DNA of 64,000 bases from Syngnathus acus (GCF_901709675.1 NC_051088.1:23750193-23814192), one strand, 5' to 3'; positions 51,927-63,051 are shown, counted from the stretch's first letter. The notes: generated by a model from the letters alone, not told the origin. Translations and numbers: made by a program.

Positions 51927-52437
51927 TCACTTGGCTGTGGGCTCATTCACGGCTGTGCCACCATCTGCTACTTTTTGCTGGTACTCCCTCTCGGATTGTT
52001 TTCTTCGGTAGACGTCATCTGATAAGAAAGGGATGTAGGTGAGACAGCAATCAAGTCAATCATAATGTTCAAGTGATCCCAGGACATTTTCTGCGACCCA
52101 CCTCATGAAATTTCAAACAATTTATGCACAAAATGCTACCGTTGCAACATTATAGTCAGCCTAAAACAAAATGTAGCTGAAGTAAAAGTTATTATTTGAA
52201 ATTCCAAATAGTTTACGTGTGTTTTTTCCCCTCTTGCTCCTCTTATTTGTGTGACCTTGCCAAGTTGCACTTACAGAATGTTTCTTTTCCTATTCTCACG
52301 TTGATCATGATCCACTCCATGACACCTCCAATGCAAAAAAAGACTGGAAGAAATCGATACGGACCAAAACGACGTTTCCCAGGAAAGAGACCCAAAAAAT
52401 ACCGTAGTGTTGTACTCCTTTGAAGCATCCCGAACAA
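51927..52437 (-). CDS. smim4: SMIM4/UQCC5, mitochondrial complex III assembly factor, 2 exons
   Basis: SMIM4 (UQCC5) is a small inner-membrane protein of mitochondria needed for assembly of complex III around cytochrome b. Exon 1 is 52437-52275 and exon 2 is 52018-51927. The join (T|AT) makes Tyr55 and restores the family motif KETFYDVYRRK. The 84 aa product reads FPGKRRFGPYRFLPVFF, then GGVMEWIMINVRIG as the single membrane segment, then DVYRRKQSEREYQQK. The mammalian protein as I recall it is about 70 aa, so the C-terminal extension (ADGGTAVNEPTAK) and a few N-terminal residues are extra. The ORF is easily missed because each exon is short. Confidence 0.9.
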
Positions 52438-52444
52438 CCATATA

Positions 52445-52860
52445 AGTTTAAATAGATATAAATATGGTATTGCAGTACGGTCGTTTCGTAAATGCCCTTC
52501 CTACAAGAACCTGTGGTGCGCTTGTTTTAACATCAGACCAAAAAAAGAAACACGGGCGGTTTAGCGCTGATTGTGAACGTGTCTTCGAACCGCAGCAACA
52601 TTACACAGAAGCAAGCGCACCCATAACTGACGTCATATCCGGCAGCGCCGTGTTTATTTTCCGCTTAAACTAAACTACTAATATCCAAGCGTGATGAATT
52701 TAATTATTGACAGTTTAAACTGTTATATTTAAAACAACCTGTAATATATTTTATTCGTTATTGACTAAATGGGACTTCCTATACCAGAGAACAGTAATAA
52801 CATTTTATTGCAAGTGACAAATGAATTGTGGTTGCACCATTTAAAAAAAAAAAAAAGTTC
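52445..52860 (-). other. smim4 upstream region and kctd6 3' end boundary
   Basis: No coding sequence. CpG-containing sequence near 52600-52660 is the probable smim4 promoter, about 200 bases from the likely kctd6 poly(A) site. Confidence 0.35.
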
Positions 52861-52878
52861 AACCTTTGAGATACTGGA

Positions 52879-53565
52879 TTTATTGATGGCAAGTGTAACA
52901 GCATGACACAAAACTGCAAACATACATCTAAACAGATGCATTAAACACATGCAACAACTACATAGGACAGAAGTACCATTAAGAATATAAACAGCTAAGA
53001 GCACCATGGGCTCACCAGAATTGGCTTCCAAGGTAGAGTATATATATTTATATACAAATTTTCTTTCTAGACGGAATAACTCATGAGGCAAAATGCAACA
53101 TTTCAACAAAGTGCCACTAGGAAAAGGTTTCCAATAGCCCTCAAACACAAGAAGGTTGCTGAAGCCCAAAGCGAGCATCCAACACTTCCTATTTTTGGCT
53201 TCATCAAAAGCACCGCACAGCAAGACAAGGGCAAGTCAGACATATAAAAACATACACGCGCAGGCAGCAGTCGGCCATTACAACTTTGCGGGGTAATAAC
53301 TGTGGAATGTATTGCTCATTTCAAAATGTAAAACATACAAACATTGGCATCACATATTGACTAATGTCTTTATCATGGCTCATTTTGTTTCTTTCTTTTT
53401 CTAAAGGTGTCCTTTATTCATCTTCACTTTTGATCATCTTTTAAACTATTACTTGTTTGACACATCAGAATCGATCGTGGCCAAAACAAAACAAAAAAAA
53501 TAATACTCCCTTTATGATGATATGCGAACGGGCATTTGACCCCATCTTAACACGGCGACAACAAA
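52879..53565 (-). other. kctd6: kctd6 3' UTR
   Basis: Minus-strand sequence between the kctd6 stop and an AATAAA hexamer (plus-strand TTTATT at 52879-52884). No exon seen; a 152-codon frame here has no family resemblance. Confidence 0.5.
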
Positions 53566-54252
53566 TCAATCTTCCACGATTTGAGCCGGTCGACAGAAAG
53601 TCCAGTGATGCTCCACCGTGTTCTCGTTGGCCCGCTCGCTCATGTGGTGCACACGCGTGTTACGAATGGTAAAGCCTTGTTTCATGATGTAGTCCATGAG
53701 ATGAACTCGCAGGGACACTTCCTGGTGATAGTCACACGGCCCGAAGGTGAAGGACACCTGGCAGTCTCTGGTGTCCATCATGTGTTTGTTCCACTTGGTG
53801 AAGTTGTTGGAAATGCCCTCGAGCAGGGCGTGGACCTTTGTGGTTATGGTCAGCTGTGTGATGATGACGGCTACTGGGTTGGAGTACTTGGACAGTTTGC
53901 GTGTGCTGGAAAGCTCCACAACCTGCTCGAAGATGTCCGGAGGGTACAGCGGCTTGGGATCGCTCAGGCAATGGATCAAGGGTTCAATCTGATAGAAGTC
54001 GGCTTCTTTTCTCAGAAGGTCTGTCTCTGTGAAGTCAGCCGGGAGGGTGAGCTCCGACGTCCGCAGGAAGTTCAGGATGTACCTGAAAAGCGTCCCGTCG
54101 CGGTCAATGAAGTAATTGCCCTGGGAGTCGCGGGCTGTTGGGAAGTCTCCCCGGAACATGGCGCCCAGCATGGAGTCAGGATAACGCTGCAGCGTGGACA
54201 AGCTGGTTGTGTACAGGTGACCTCCGACGTTTAAGGTGACGGGAGTAGGCAT
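53566..54252 (-). CDS. kctd6: KCTD6, BTB-domain Cul3 adaptor
   Basis: KCTD6 forms oligomers through its BTB domain and recruits Cullin-3 ubiquitin ligase to substrates such as small ankyrin and HDAC1. The single long exon encodes 228 aa: BTB from PVTLNVGGHLYTTSLSTLQ to about residue 105 (TELTLPADF-type segment, KEADFYQIEPLI), then STRKLSKYSNPVAVIITQLT and the C-terminal FTFGPCDYHQEVSLRVHLM...TFCRPAQIVED. KCTD21 differs in these regions. The start is uncertain: the ATG at 54252 is directly preceded by a CAG acceptor, while mammalian KCTD6 begins with MDNGDWG in an upstream exon. A possible in-frame upstream coding piece is 54440-54414 (MASTPPACK), unsupported by homology. A non-coding first exon probably ends at 55757 before GTGAGC. 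Confidence 0.93.
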   Translation of the reverse strand: MPTPVTLNVGGHLYTTSLSTLQRYPDSMLGAMFRGDFPTARDSQGNYFIDRDGTLFRYILNFLRTSELTLPADFTETDLLRKEADFYQIEPLIHCLSDPKPLYPPDIFEQVVELSSTRKLSKYSNPVAVIITQLTITTKVHALLEGISNNFTKWNKHMMDTRDCQVSFTFGPCDYHQEVSLRVHLMDYIMKQGFTIRNTRVHHMSERANENTVEHHWTFCRPAQIVED

Positions 54253-54469
54253 CTGAAGCAAAGGTGAGAGAGGGAAGACCTTTTTGATGCATTTGCACAA
54301 GCCAAGGGAATTAAATCAGAAGGGCTGCATCGATATGAACGCCAATGTCGGTCTCTGCGTCTCGAGGGCAAAAAAAAAAAAGATCCGGTGCTGAAACACT
54401 AATCCCACTTTACCTTACAGGCAGGTGGAGTAGAAGCCATGCCGGCTGTGTTGAAGAACTTAAACCAGG

Positions 54470-55480
54470 GTTGGGCAACTGGTGGACTGCATGCACGACC
54501 ACACTTTGAGTGGCCCCTTAATTAATCCAGTTAAAAAAAAAAAAGGAGGGGGTGGTTGAATTTGTTTTTTACAACTGTAACTGCATGATGTAATGTCAAA
54601 GTAGTATCTGGTCTAGGTATCGGTACGTACTCAAATGTAAATACTTGAGTTTGAATAAACGTGGTATCTGTGCATCCCTGTTGATCTAAAATCGACTACA
54701 TTTTGATTTCTTGTAATAATAACAATAATGCAATTTATTTGGAGGTGCACAGCATTCAATCAAACAGTAAAATCAAGAATGTAAAGAATGCTTGGATGAT
54801 AGGGCTTGCAAGTCTCACTTACCCTATGGCCCCAGCCTCCATTATCCATTTGTAGACAAATACCCACTTGGTCAGGACCCGAAACAGAGCGACAAACGTG
54901 CTTTGGCTCAATTCACTTCCACCTGTAAAACAAAAAAATACAAGCCGGTTGAGGAATGCGGGGCCTGTTTAATAACGTCCATGTCAATTAATGTGATGTA
55001 GCTGTGCAGGTATGTCAGTTCAAATTTGTGTCCAATTTAAATGTGCTCATGACATCACATAGCATCAAAAGACAGTAAAACAGTGATATCAATACGTACA
55101 TATGCTTAACCTTGTTTGAGTAGAGGGTGAGGATTGGTTGTCCAAAAATAATTTTACCGCCCCTCCCAAAAGAAATAGGTCATGTTAATAAAATTATTTG
55201 AGATGATTTTATTGTATTTTTTAAAACATCATAATGTTTGTTTTCTTGATGTTTTTAATGTTTATTGTAAGGCACTGCATGACATGAAGTGTGCTATACA
55301 AATCTGTCTTTCCTAGTTTTGGAGCTGAAACACATTAATCGCATTTCCATTCATTTCAATGGCAAACAATACCTCGGTTCAAGTTTCAAACGGGCCCATG
55401 GACTTCTTAACTCGAGGTTCCACTGTTTATAATATAGATGATTCGATAATCTTAAATATGCGTGTTTTGGTAATACGAGA
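54470..55480. other. kctd6 5' intron
   Basis: AT-rich. At about 55385-55425 ACTTCTTAACTCGAGGTTCC and nearby CTCGGTTCAAGTTTC look like a Tigger-type repeat end. No exon recognised. Confidence 0.4.
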
Positions 55481-55481
55481 G

Positions 55482-55575
55482 ATCATCCACAGAGGACGGT
55501 ACGGATTCGAACCCCCGTCCTCAAAACTTTAAGACGAATAATCAAACCACGAGTCCACCATGTCGACCACAATCT
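55482..55575 (-). mobile_element. tRNA-derived SINE head
   Basis: On the minus strand GACATGGTGGACTCGTGG is followed, at A-box to B-box spacing, by GGGGGTTCGAATCCG. The order ATGGTGGACT-GTGGTT, TTTTGAGGAC, GGGTTCGAATCC matches a common fish SINE head. The tRNA fold is not intact (no matching acceptor stem), so this is not a tRNA gene. Confidence 0.65.
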
Positions 55576-55756
55576 CCCTTTGCCAATGCAAGCGAATGCT
55601 GCTTAGACTAAAGCGCAAAGCATTGCAAATGTGAACTTTTATTGCTAAGGCTACTAGTTAGCCTGCTAGCTAGTGAGGCTAGCGAGCTGGTGTTACGGAC
55701 TCAGAATTCAAGTTGCTCATTTGAAACGTGACACAAACGATGAAATTCGAGCTCAC

Positions 55757-55900
55757 CGACAGGCTCTTTTCGATTGCGTCCTTTCGTCCCAACAGAGGAG
55801 CCCGAGCGAGGTTAAGGTTGAGCGGTGCTGATGCCAGTCAGTGAGTGATGTTCACCGCAGCCAAGCGGACATGCACGCGCAGTCGCGTATGCACGCGCAC
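55757..55900 (-). promoter_or_regulatory. kctd6 non-coding exon 1 and promoter
   Basis: On the minus strand CCTGTCG precedes a GTGAGC donor at 55756; upstream sequence is CpG-rich relative to its surroundings. Confidence 0.4.
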
Positions 55901-56109
55901 GGATTTGTCCTGCCCGTTTACACGCAGCTTTACGGTAAAGCCGATTTCAAAATAAAAGCTATATCGTACCGTATTCTCCGTGTATTCCAAGTCAAATGTA
56001 ATCAGATGACTTATTAATGTCTTAGCAGGAATTAATGAATTATCTACTTAGCATATTTAGACAAAGATGTAAATTCTGGAGAGCTTTGTCTTTATCCATG
56101 TTTGGAGGT

Positions 56110-56230
56110 CAGGGTTCACACCTGGGCTCCAGCTTTCCTGTGTGGAGTTTGCACATTCTCCCTGTGCTTGCGTTGGTTTTCACCAGCTCCCTCCCACATT
56201 CCAAAAAACATGAATGTTCCCTGTGACTTG
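56110..56230 (+). mobile_element. Fish SINE body fragment
   Basis: TGTGTGGAGTTTGCACATTC, CCTGTGCTTGCGTTGG and CTCCCACATTCCAAAAAACA match the body of the repeat whose head occurs elsewhere in the window. Confidence 0.6.
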
Positions 56231-56498
56231 CTGGTGGACCACTCCAAGTCTGAAGCTGACATTTGAACCCAGAACCAAGAGGCACTAACCACTCCGACAA
56301 TATTTACCCAGTTACTAAAACTGCAAAGCTGTAATCATGCAACAGGAGACTGTGTATATGGATTTTATAAATTACCGTAAAGCCCAAAATTCTCGACTAT
56401 TGCACAAAGTTCTGCGGTCAAATCAAGCACAGTAACTTTAACCCCCACATTTTCTTTCTATTATTTATTATTAACCACACACAAACCCCAATTTGAAT

Positions 56499-59371
56499 TT
56501 AGGATGATTTCTTTGCGCCTCCTCTCGCTTCTTGCTGCAGGATGATGAACTCGAGGATGAGTTTGGCTGTGCGACAAGGCTTCTCCATCACCACAGAGTG
56601 GCCACAGTTCTCCAGCAGGTCCACTCTGCATCCTGGCAACATTTCTGCAATGACCGTGGCTCCAGACACATCCACCACCTGAAGAAACACCCTTAATTGT
56701 AATTAATTGTAATTAATAAACCCTTAATTGCCTGGCAATGGATTTTCTAAATGAATGAATCAAATGTTGCGCGTAATCTTCGATCAGTGGCTCATTAAGC
56801 CTCAAAATAGAGTTTACTACGACTTTACCTACCTGATCCCGTTTGCCCCATATCACCTGCACAGGCGCAGTGATGAGATGCAAGTGTTCCTGTAAAGCAT
56901 ATCTGGATTTCTCACTCACAATCTCGAGAAACACTGTTTAACAAAAGGAAATGCAATCACTACTGTGTTTCATGAAGACACCAACATTTCAGACCATTCA
57001 AATGAACTAACCTTCTTCATAAAAAGAGTTGTGAGGCTCTCGGACATCCACAAGTCCTTGGAGAATCTAAAGAAAATGATAGCTTGAAATGATGCAAGTA
57101 TTGAACACGGTTTAAAAAAAAAAAAACGACTGAATCTGACCTGCTGAGGTATCTTAAAGCGAACATGTGAACATAGCCTGAACATGTCCTGCATCTCCTC
57201 AGGTGTGGTTGGGATGAGTGGAATATTCAGTGTGTAGTTGCTACGCTCCAGATCTTGCAGATGATTATCAAACTTGGTCTCACATGGATGTTTGATACCT
57301 TTAGGAACAACGGACATCATAAACTTTGATATGAATGGCTACACTATATGTGATTGTTTTAATGAGCCGCCCAAGAATAATTCCGTTGCCATGACAGAAT
57401 TAGATTCAGTGGATCAAAAAAAACAAAAAAACAAATTTGCTTTAGCACTAAATGATGAAAGATTGAACACTGAAGGTGTCGTGCTTGTCTGATTGGATCT
57501 CAATGCAGCATTTGATGCAATGGCCATGACGTGTACATTATTATTGGCACATACAACATACTTACCATCTGGACATATGAGCGTCATGCTACAAATTTCT
57601 CTTGGGTAAGTGGCGGCGTACACCCCGGCGACATTTCCCCCCATGGAGGTCCCAACCACATGGAAAGGTTTCCGGTCCAAGCGAATTGTTTCCACAAACT
57701 GAGAAAAAAATGATGCACCAAAACTGACTTTTACAGTGAAAACATGTCATCAGCCAAATATATTGCGCTGTATATTATTTCCCAGTGTATACCTGATGAA
57801 TTCTCCTGGCCTGCCCCACGATGGAGTAATCCTCTGCGTTGGTCCGGGTCGTACCCTCGTGGCCTGGCATGTCCACGCATACGATGTGTAGATGTTTTGG
57901 CAGGTACTGATAAAAAGAGCATAGCTCAATGTATTATGTATTATTTTTAACCAACATGATATTTCCGCACTCTTCAAACCTGGTAACACCCTGAGACAAA
58001 GGCCGGGATGCCTCAAAAGAGAAGTACCGTATTTTCCGGACTTTAAGGCGCACCTAAAAACCTCAAATTTTCTCAAAAGCCGACAGTGCGCCTTATAGTC
58101 CGGTGCGCCTTATATATGGACCAAATTCCTAAATTTAAACTGGCCCGAAGCATTATGTCATGAAATCAATCATAAGTAAATGAATCATGAATCAAAAAGA
58201 CTATGGATCATTATTTTGTGATTTGTTGCGTCTGAAGTTGAAATAAAAAAGATAAAATGGAGAATGATTTGATTTGGATTAAAAATCTGACATGATGCAT
58301 TAATGGTGCGCCTTATAGTCCGGTGCGCCTTATATAAGGACAAAGTTTTAAAATGGGCCATTCATTGAAGGTGCGCCTTATAGTCCGGTGCGCCTTATAG
58401 TCCGGATAATACGGTACTTGCATTAATTTATATTCATTATTATTGTATTAATTAATTAATACTTGTACTCTAACTTAGGGGATAAATATTTGGCGTTCGA
58501 CATGAACACTCAAACCAGAACTGTCCTATGTAGCATGTGTGCAAGATTCTTTAAGATGACTACCACCATGCTACTATGCTAACTGCTATGTAGCCTTGAA
58601 GCTAATGTTAAAAAAGTGAATCAACTACTTTTAGTTTTATTTCCACTTGTCTTTACACTTGTTTTAACATATTGTTATATGAACTATTTTTCTTTAAGAT
58701 GACTCCCACCGTCCTACCATGCTAACCGCTATGTAGCCTTGAGGCTAATGTTAAAAAAAAAGTTAATCAAGCTGTCAACTACTTTCAGTTTTATTTTCAC
58801 ACATTGTTAAATCAACTTTTTAGCTTTTATCTCAGCAAAAACAAACAAACAAAGCTAACAGCTCAGGTTTATGCAGACAAAATAAGTAGCATTTTAAGAA
58901 TGACTTGTCCTTGACCTCCAACATGGCGGATAAACAAATACATCAATCACATTGCCACCTCACTTTTGTCTGACCTTGACAAGTGTGAGCCAAGTGTCTT
59001 TGTGAGTAGAGAAGCTGTGCAGCATCAGAATGGAGGGCCTCATTCCGGGCTTGCCTCGACAGGAGTAACAGAAACGGTAGCCTCGGCAATCTGCATAGTG
59101 GACCTGGAGACCCAGAGTCCTCCTCCAGTACCTTCACAAGAGCATCAGAATTTCATACAACATGATCCAAACATTCTGATCTGCATTGGCCGTGACCCCT
59201 TTCTCAATTATAATAAGAAACAGCGCAAGTAACTTATCGACCTTACCAATAGTAGACTTTAATGAGTGCCGAGGGCCACAAGAGGAAGGAAGCGACGAAT
59301 GCCAAAAGGGGGATAGCCAGCGTTCCCCCAGCAATTATCAACAGATTCACAAGGTCTAATTCGGCTGCCAT
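56499..59371 (-). CDS. abhd6: Monoacylglycerol lipase ABHD6, 8 coding exons
   Basis: ABHD6 is a membrane-anchored serine hydrolase that cleaves 2-arachidonoylglycerol and other monoacylglycerols. Exons in transcript order: 59371-59247, 59131-58975, 57906-57793, 57698-57566, 57298-57141, 57066-57012, 56933-56833, 56678-56499, giving 340 aa. The N-terminal membrane anchor is IIAGGTLAIPLLAFVASFLL. The nucleophile elbow GTSMGG (Ser150), the acid WGKRDQ (Asp280) and the histidine ENCGHSVVM (His308) complete the triad. DMPGHEGTTR, TPEEMQDMFRLCSHVRFK and QQILQGLVDVR are family segments. The oxyanion-hole motif, usually HGFS, reads HSFS here (Ser81, codon 59016-59014). Lies head to tail with kctd6 and slmap, as in the 3p14 neighbourhood of human. 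Confidence 0.95.
58022..58419. mobile_element. Inverted-repeat MITE in abhd6 intron 2
   Basis: AAGTACCGTATTTTCCGGAC at the left is mirrored by GTCCGGATAATACGGTACTT at the right. GTGCGCCTTATAGTCCGG recurs four times inside. This repeat type is widespread in vertebrates. No coding capacity. Confidence 0.85.
58548..58835. repeat. Direct duplication, about 145 bp unit, in abhd6 intron 2
   Basis: TTCTTTAAGATGACTACCAC (58549) and TTCTTTAAGATGACTCCCAC (about 58689) begin two copies, each with CTATGTAGCCTTGA, GGCTAATGTTAAAAAA-type and CAACTACTTT sequence in the same order. Confidence 0.75.
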
Positions 59372-61755
59372 GTCTTTCCTGGGTTAAACACAATGATTAA
59401 GCGTGTGATTTATCGTAGGATGACTTTAGACATTGATCAAAAGTTTCACAAAGCTTTTCAAATGAGGCTCTATATCAATACAAAAAAAGCGGACTTACTA
59501 TTCTGTCGATTTTCCTTCCTTGATTATCGTCACAGGGCAGACGTAGGATGAACTCTTTAAATCGTAACAATTTTCTGATAGCTGGAAAGAATGTCAATTT
59601 GAATTCCAGAAATGTAGAATAGCTTCATCCCTGCGCCAGGCAGTTAGCCCTCGCAGATTATGCCGGCTCTAGATAAACTTATTGATTAATAGTCATCACC
59701 GGGGAAGAAAACTGGGCCACTAGAATATTCGCTCGTTCTTTTAAAGTGAACGCACAAGTTGGAACTTTACAAATGATCGTGGCGCCAACATTTTGCAATT
59801 TGCAGTTCAGAACTTGTTCATGATATATGGACTTGTGTTTGATTGGGGATTGTTGGACCATGAGTTTAGGATTCAAGTACTAAATGCACCACTGGGTGTC
59901 ATGAGTGTGCATTTTACTGATGAACTGTCGCTTGAGGCAACCAGTGTGCTACCTCTATCCCACTTGAGCTATCAAAATAATGGTTTTACACAATAGTTTG
60001 GAAAAAAAACAATACGTACATACTTGCATAAGCTATTTTTAATAATGCTTGCTTCATGCTGACTGAATTTTTGAACACATCTTGTTTAATTGACAATCAA
60101 ACAGCAAATACAATGTGTTGCGTAATAGACATGGAGTTCAAATAATCCATTGTATTGTTGGAAATTGTTGTATTCAAGCTACACGGCTAAGAATTAGCCT
60201 GCAATTTGCTGATGGCGTGCAGAACTGACATTCTGCTGCAACCCTGGACCTCTACTGATGACCTACATACAGAACAAACTGGAGCAGAATAAATGGAGGG
60301 ATGCAAGCCCAGCATAGGAATTTGTTCTTTTATTTTGGTCTGTCTAGTGTATTTTGTTTGTTATTCCACAAAGTGAGCTCCAGCCACAATCTGGCTGTCA
60401 CATGACAGGGATAATTCAAACTCAGGCTCCTTTGCTAACGTTTTGTGCCAAATAAAGTGAGCATTGTTGCGACATCTGAAATTCAGCAAGGCATGGGTCA
60501 TTCTGTTGAGAAATGTTCGGCTTCCTCCTCAAGTGGGAGTGCTGCCCACTTTGCGGGACGGACCGCACCAAAAGCATAGCTCGGTCATTTCGGAGCAAGG
60601 CTTCATATCAGTACAGCTGCTGCGTGAACATAGTTTGTCGAACTTTGGATAGCAACCAGCTTGCTGATTGGACTAGTGGCACTGCTTTTAATTGTCTGCC
60701 AAGTTTTAGAATTTGATGAGAGAAGCATAGCAATCTTGTTGTTCTTTAAAAGGGTTTAATTCACACAGCATTGTACAACAGTGAGAACAAAACAACAAAC
60801 TCACAATGCCTGGAGATGAAAACTAGGAGTCAGATATTCCATCAGCTCTAAATGGAACGAAGGGTTGTGGTCGCAGTGTTCTAATGAGCTCGCTAGAAAC
60901 TTTGAACGTGACGAGTCCTGAAGTGTGAGTCACCGTGTTAAAATATGAGGCATCTAAATATAAACCATTGGTTAAGAAAAAAGGCTTGCTCACTGGCTTC
61001 TTACAAATGCCCAAAATGTGCAGAGGGGTGGCTTAAGTCCAGCCAGGTCAGGTCAAGCCAAAGATTTATGCTAAATTCATTCCAAGACAGCTTTATTGCT
61101 TCTTCCAGCTGTCCATTACGGTTTATTGTGGATTGGATGTTACGGCAGATATAATTGACAGACGGTCCTGCAACTTTTCTGACTTCCCGTAAAGTTTGTG
61201 CAAAGTGCCCAGTGCTTATTTTTTCTGGCCCATTTGAGATGTTGCGTCAATTTGTGCTAGCATGTTATTTAGGCACGTCTGCTAGCTAATGCTATGCTAG
61301 CGTGTGGTTTAGGTACGTATGATAGCTAATGCTATGCTAGTGCGTTGTTTAGGAAAGTGTTATCTTTTAATACCATCCCAAGATTCTGTTCACATTAACA
61401 TCAAACCTGTACACTGCCCCACATCGAGTTTCTCTGACTTAGCAGTTAAGCAGCGCATAGCTTTGACATTTTCAAGCTACCTCGTCAAAGCCGAACAGTA
61501 AGCAAAGCTCCGCTATTAGCATAGATTGGTTAGCAAATAGCGCTATCAGCATTAGCAAGATGAACAGATCTGTGACATTAATTGACAAGTGTAAATTGAA
61601 AGTGTTGAATGTGTTGTGTAATTCTTTATTCTTTGTGTATTTTTGATTGAAGAATACCAGCAATCCTTTTTAAAGACACCGTCAACTCTTTTGAATTGTG
61701 AACAATAAATCTCCTTTAATGGGCTCATAATTGGTGCATGAGGTCAATAGGTCAC
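59372..61755. other. Spacer between abhd6 and slmap
   Basis: The first 250 bases probably hold abhd6 5' UTR exon material on the minus strand. The rest is AT-rich with no exon chain. A tandem repeat lies at 61255-61355. Confidence 0.4.
61255..61355. repeat. Short tandem repeat, about 43 bp unit
   Basis: GCTAGC or GCTAGT-type unit with TGTTATTTAGGCACGT, TGTGGTTTAGGTACGT and TGCGTTGTTTAGG, each followed by ATAGCTAATGCTATGCTAG or similar; about 2.4 copies. Confidence 0.75.
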
Positions 61756-61761
61756 TTTATT
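61756..61761 (-). terminator. Possible poly(A) signal for slmap
   Basis: Plus-strand TTTATT gives AATAAA on the minus strand, about 360 bases beyond the distal slmap stop. Confidence 0.45.
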
Positions 61762-62121
61762 GAGTGCTTATTGCGTTGACAACTACACACACTATCTTAT
61801 GAGAGGCTTGAGCCGCCCAAATTCTTCTTCTATATAACTACAATTAGTCTGTAGAGAACATTTACATTCATTAATGGACAACTTACAGCTCAATATTTTC
61901 CAAAATGGTCCAAAAGATAGACCACTAGTACTTTGCAAACATAAACATTTAGAGAACTTTCTTTAATGAGCTCAAGTGCTATGTGAATAAAAGTTCCAAG
62001 ATGTTGATAGAGTGTTACATATGACACCTTCTAATTAACAGTGCAGATAATAGTACGTGTCGCGCATGTCAGTTTCAGTGCGGGGAAATCTTATGACATT
62101 GTGTGCATGTATGTGTGGCCC

Positions 62122-62199
62122 TCAGGTCTTAAAGAGCGCAGCAGCAGTCACAGCTGTTAGAGCCACAGCAACCAAAGGCCCCCAGATCATCCACGGCTT
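62122..62199 (-). CDS. slmap: slmap alternative terminal exon, distal anchor
   Basis: TTTCAG acceptor, 25 codons and a TGA stop. Hydrophobic core GPLVAVALTAVTAAALF after KPWMIW. Confidence 0.8.
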   Translation of the reverse strand, partial: KPWMIWGPLVAVALTAVTAAALFKT

Positions 62200-63051
62200 C
62201 TGAAACAAGTGGTGGCACAAAAATGGAAACATCAGCGTCACCATGTGAAAGCCGCCCTCTGGCACAAGCATCAATGGAAAGCGACCGGGGCGGTGCGACA
62301 GAGAATGTCAGTTCAAAAAAAAAATGAAGATGAGCTCATCCAAAAGTCACTGGGAGAAAAGCTTGTTAGTATCCAGACATAATCTCATTTCACAAGCTGT
62401 TTGACTTGAAAGGTTAGATTGCTGCTGCACAGATTTTTTGTTTTGTTTTCTCCACTGGAAGTTTTTTTTTTTTTTTAAAGGAGGAAGGAGCAAAGGGGTT
62501 GCTTATTAAGCCATGCGGTGATCTGGAGGATGAAAATGACAGACGTGGGCTAGGAATAATGTGTACCTTACTACCACAATGCGCCGAAGCACCATAACAG
62601 CAAAGCCAGGACAAGGCCGATGACTATGGCTTGAACAGGCAGCATTAGGGGCGTCTACAGGAGGGAAGTGATATGATCATAATCAACTAACTATTAATAG
62701 AGGAACACCCTTCGGTAAGTTGTGCCTTTTTTATTTTTATGGGATTCACACGCTTGTCAATGTTGTCAAGCAACAGGAAACACACCGGATGAGTGAGAAC
62801 GACATTAATTGAATCATACAAATGATACAATTCTTGGAAATAATGAACTAAATCAATTTATATTTGGTAATCGATGTCTCAATCTACCCGAGCGAGATGA
62901 AGCAACCTGAACGCACCTTTGTTCCTTTCTCTTGCAGATCCTTCATGTTGGCTTTACACTCCTCCAGTTCGGTCACAAGTGACAGCTTCTCCTGCTCCGT
63001 CTTCTCATAGTCGTCCTTCAGGTCAGTCAACTCCGTCTTGGTCGCCTCATA
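62122..63051 (-). CDS. slmap: Sarcolemma-associated protein (SLMAP), 3' end, partial
   Basis: SLMAP is a tail-anchored coiled-coil protein of the endoplasmic reticulum, sarcolemma and STRIPAK complex. Exon 63051-62917 encodes a 45-residue coiled-coil end (YEATKTELTDLKDDYEK...LEECKANMKDLQEKGTK). It ends in phase 0, and two terminal exons are both in phase: 62654-62571 (TPLMLPVQAIVIGLVLALLL...GALW, stop) and 62199-62122 (KPWMIWGPLVAVALTAVTAA...LFKT, stop). Each is a single hydrophobic segment near the C-terminus, as expected for the alternative membrane anchors known for SLMAP. KPWMIWGPLVAV resembles the mammalian KPWPWMPML anchor. The FHA domain and most of the coiled coil lie beyond the right edge. 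Confidence 0.85.
62571..62654 (-). CDS. slmap: slmap alternative terminal exon, proximal anchor
   Basis: TAG acceptor, 27 codons and a TAG stop. Hydrophobic core AIVIGLVLALLLWCF followed by only four residues, which suits tail anchoring. Used instead of the distal exon 62199-62122. Confidence 0.75.
   Translation of the reverse strand, partial: TPLMLPVQAIVIGLVLALLLWCFGALW

Noticed and set aside
52765-53223. 152-codon minus-strand frame
   Set aside because: Lies in the kctd6 3' UTR, Cys/Phe/Leu-rich translation of AT-rich DNA, no splice structure or homology.
53581-54234. 217-codon plus-strand frame opposite kctd6
   Set aside because: Antisense shadow of the conserved kctd6 exon with no family resemblance of its own.
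55482-55575. Possible tRNA gene on the minus strand
   Set aside because: B-box sequence is present but the acceptor and anticodon stems do not pair; better explained as a SINE head.
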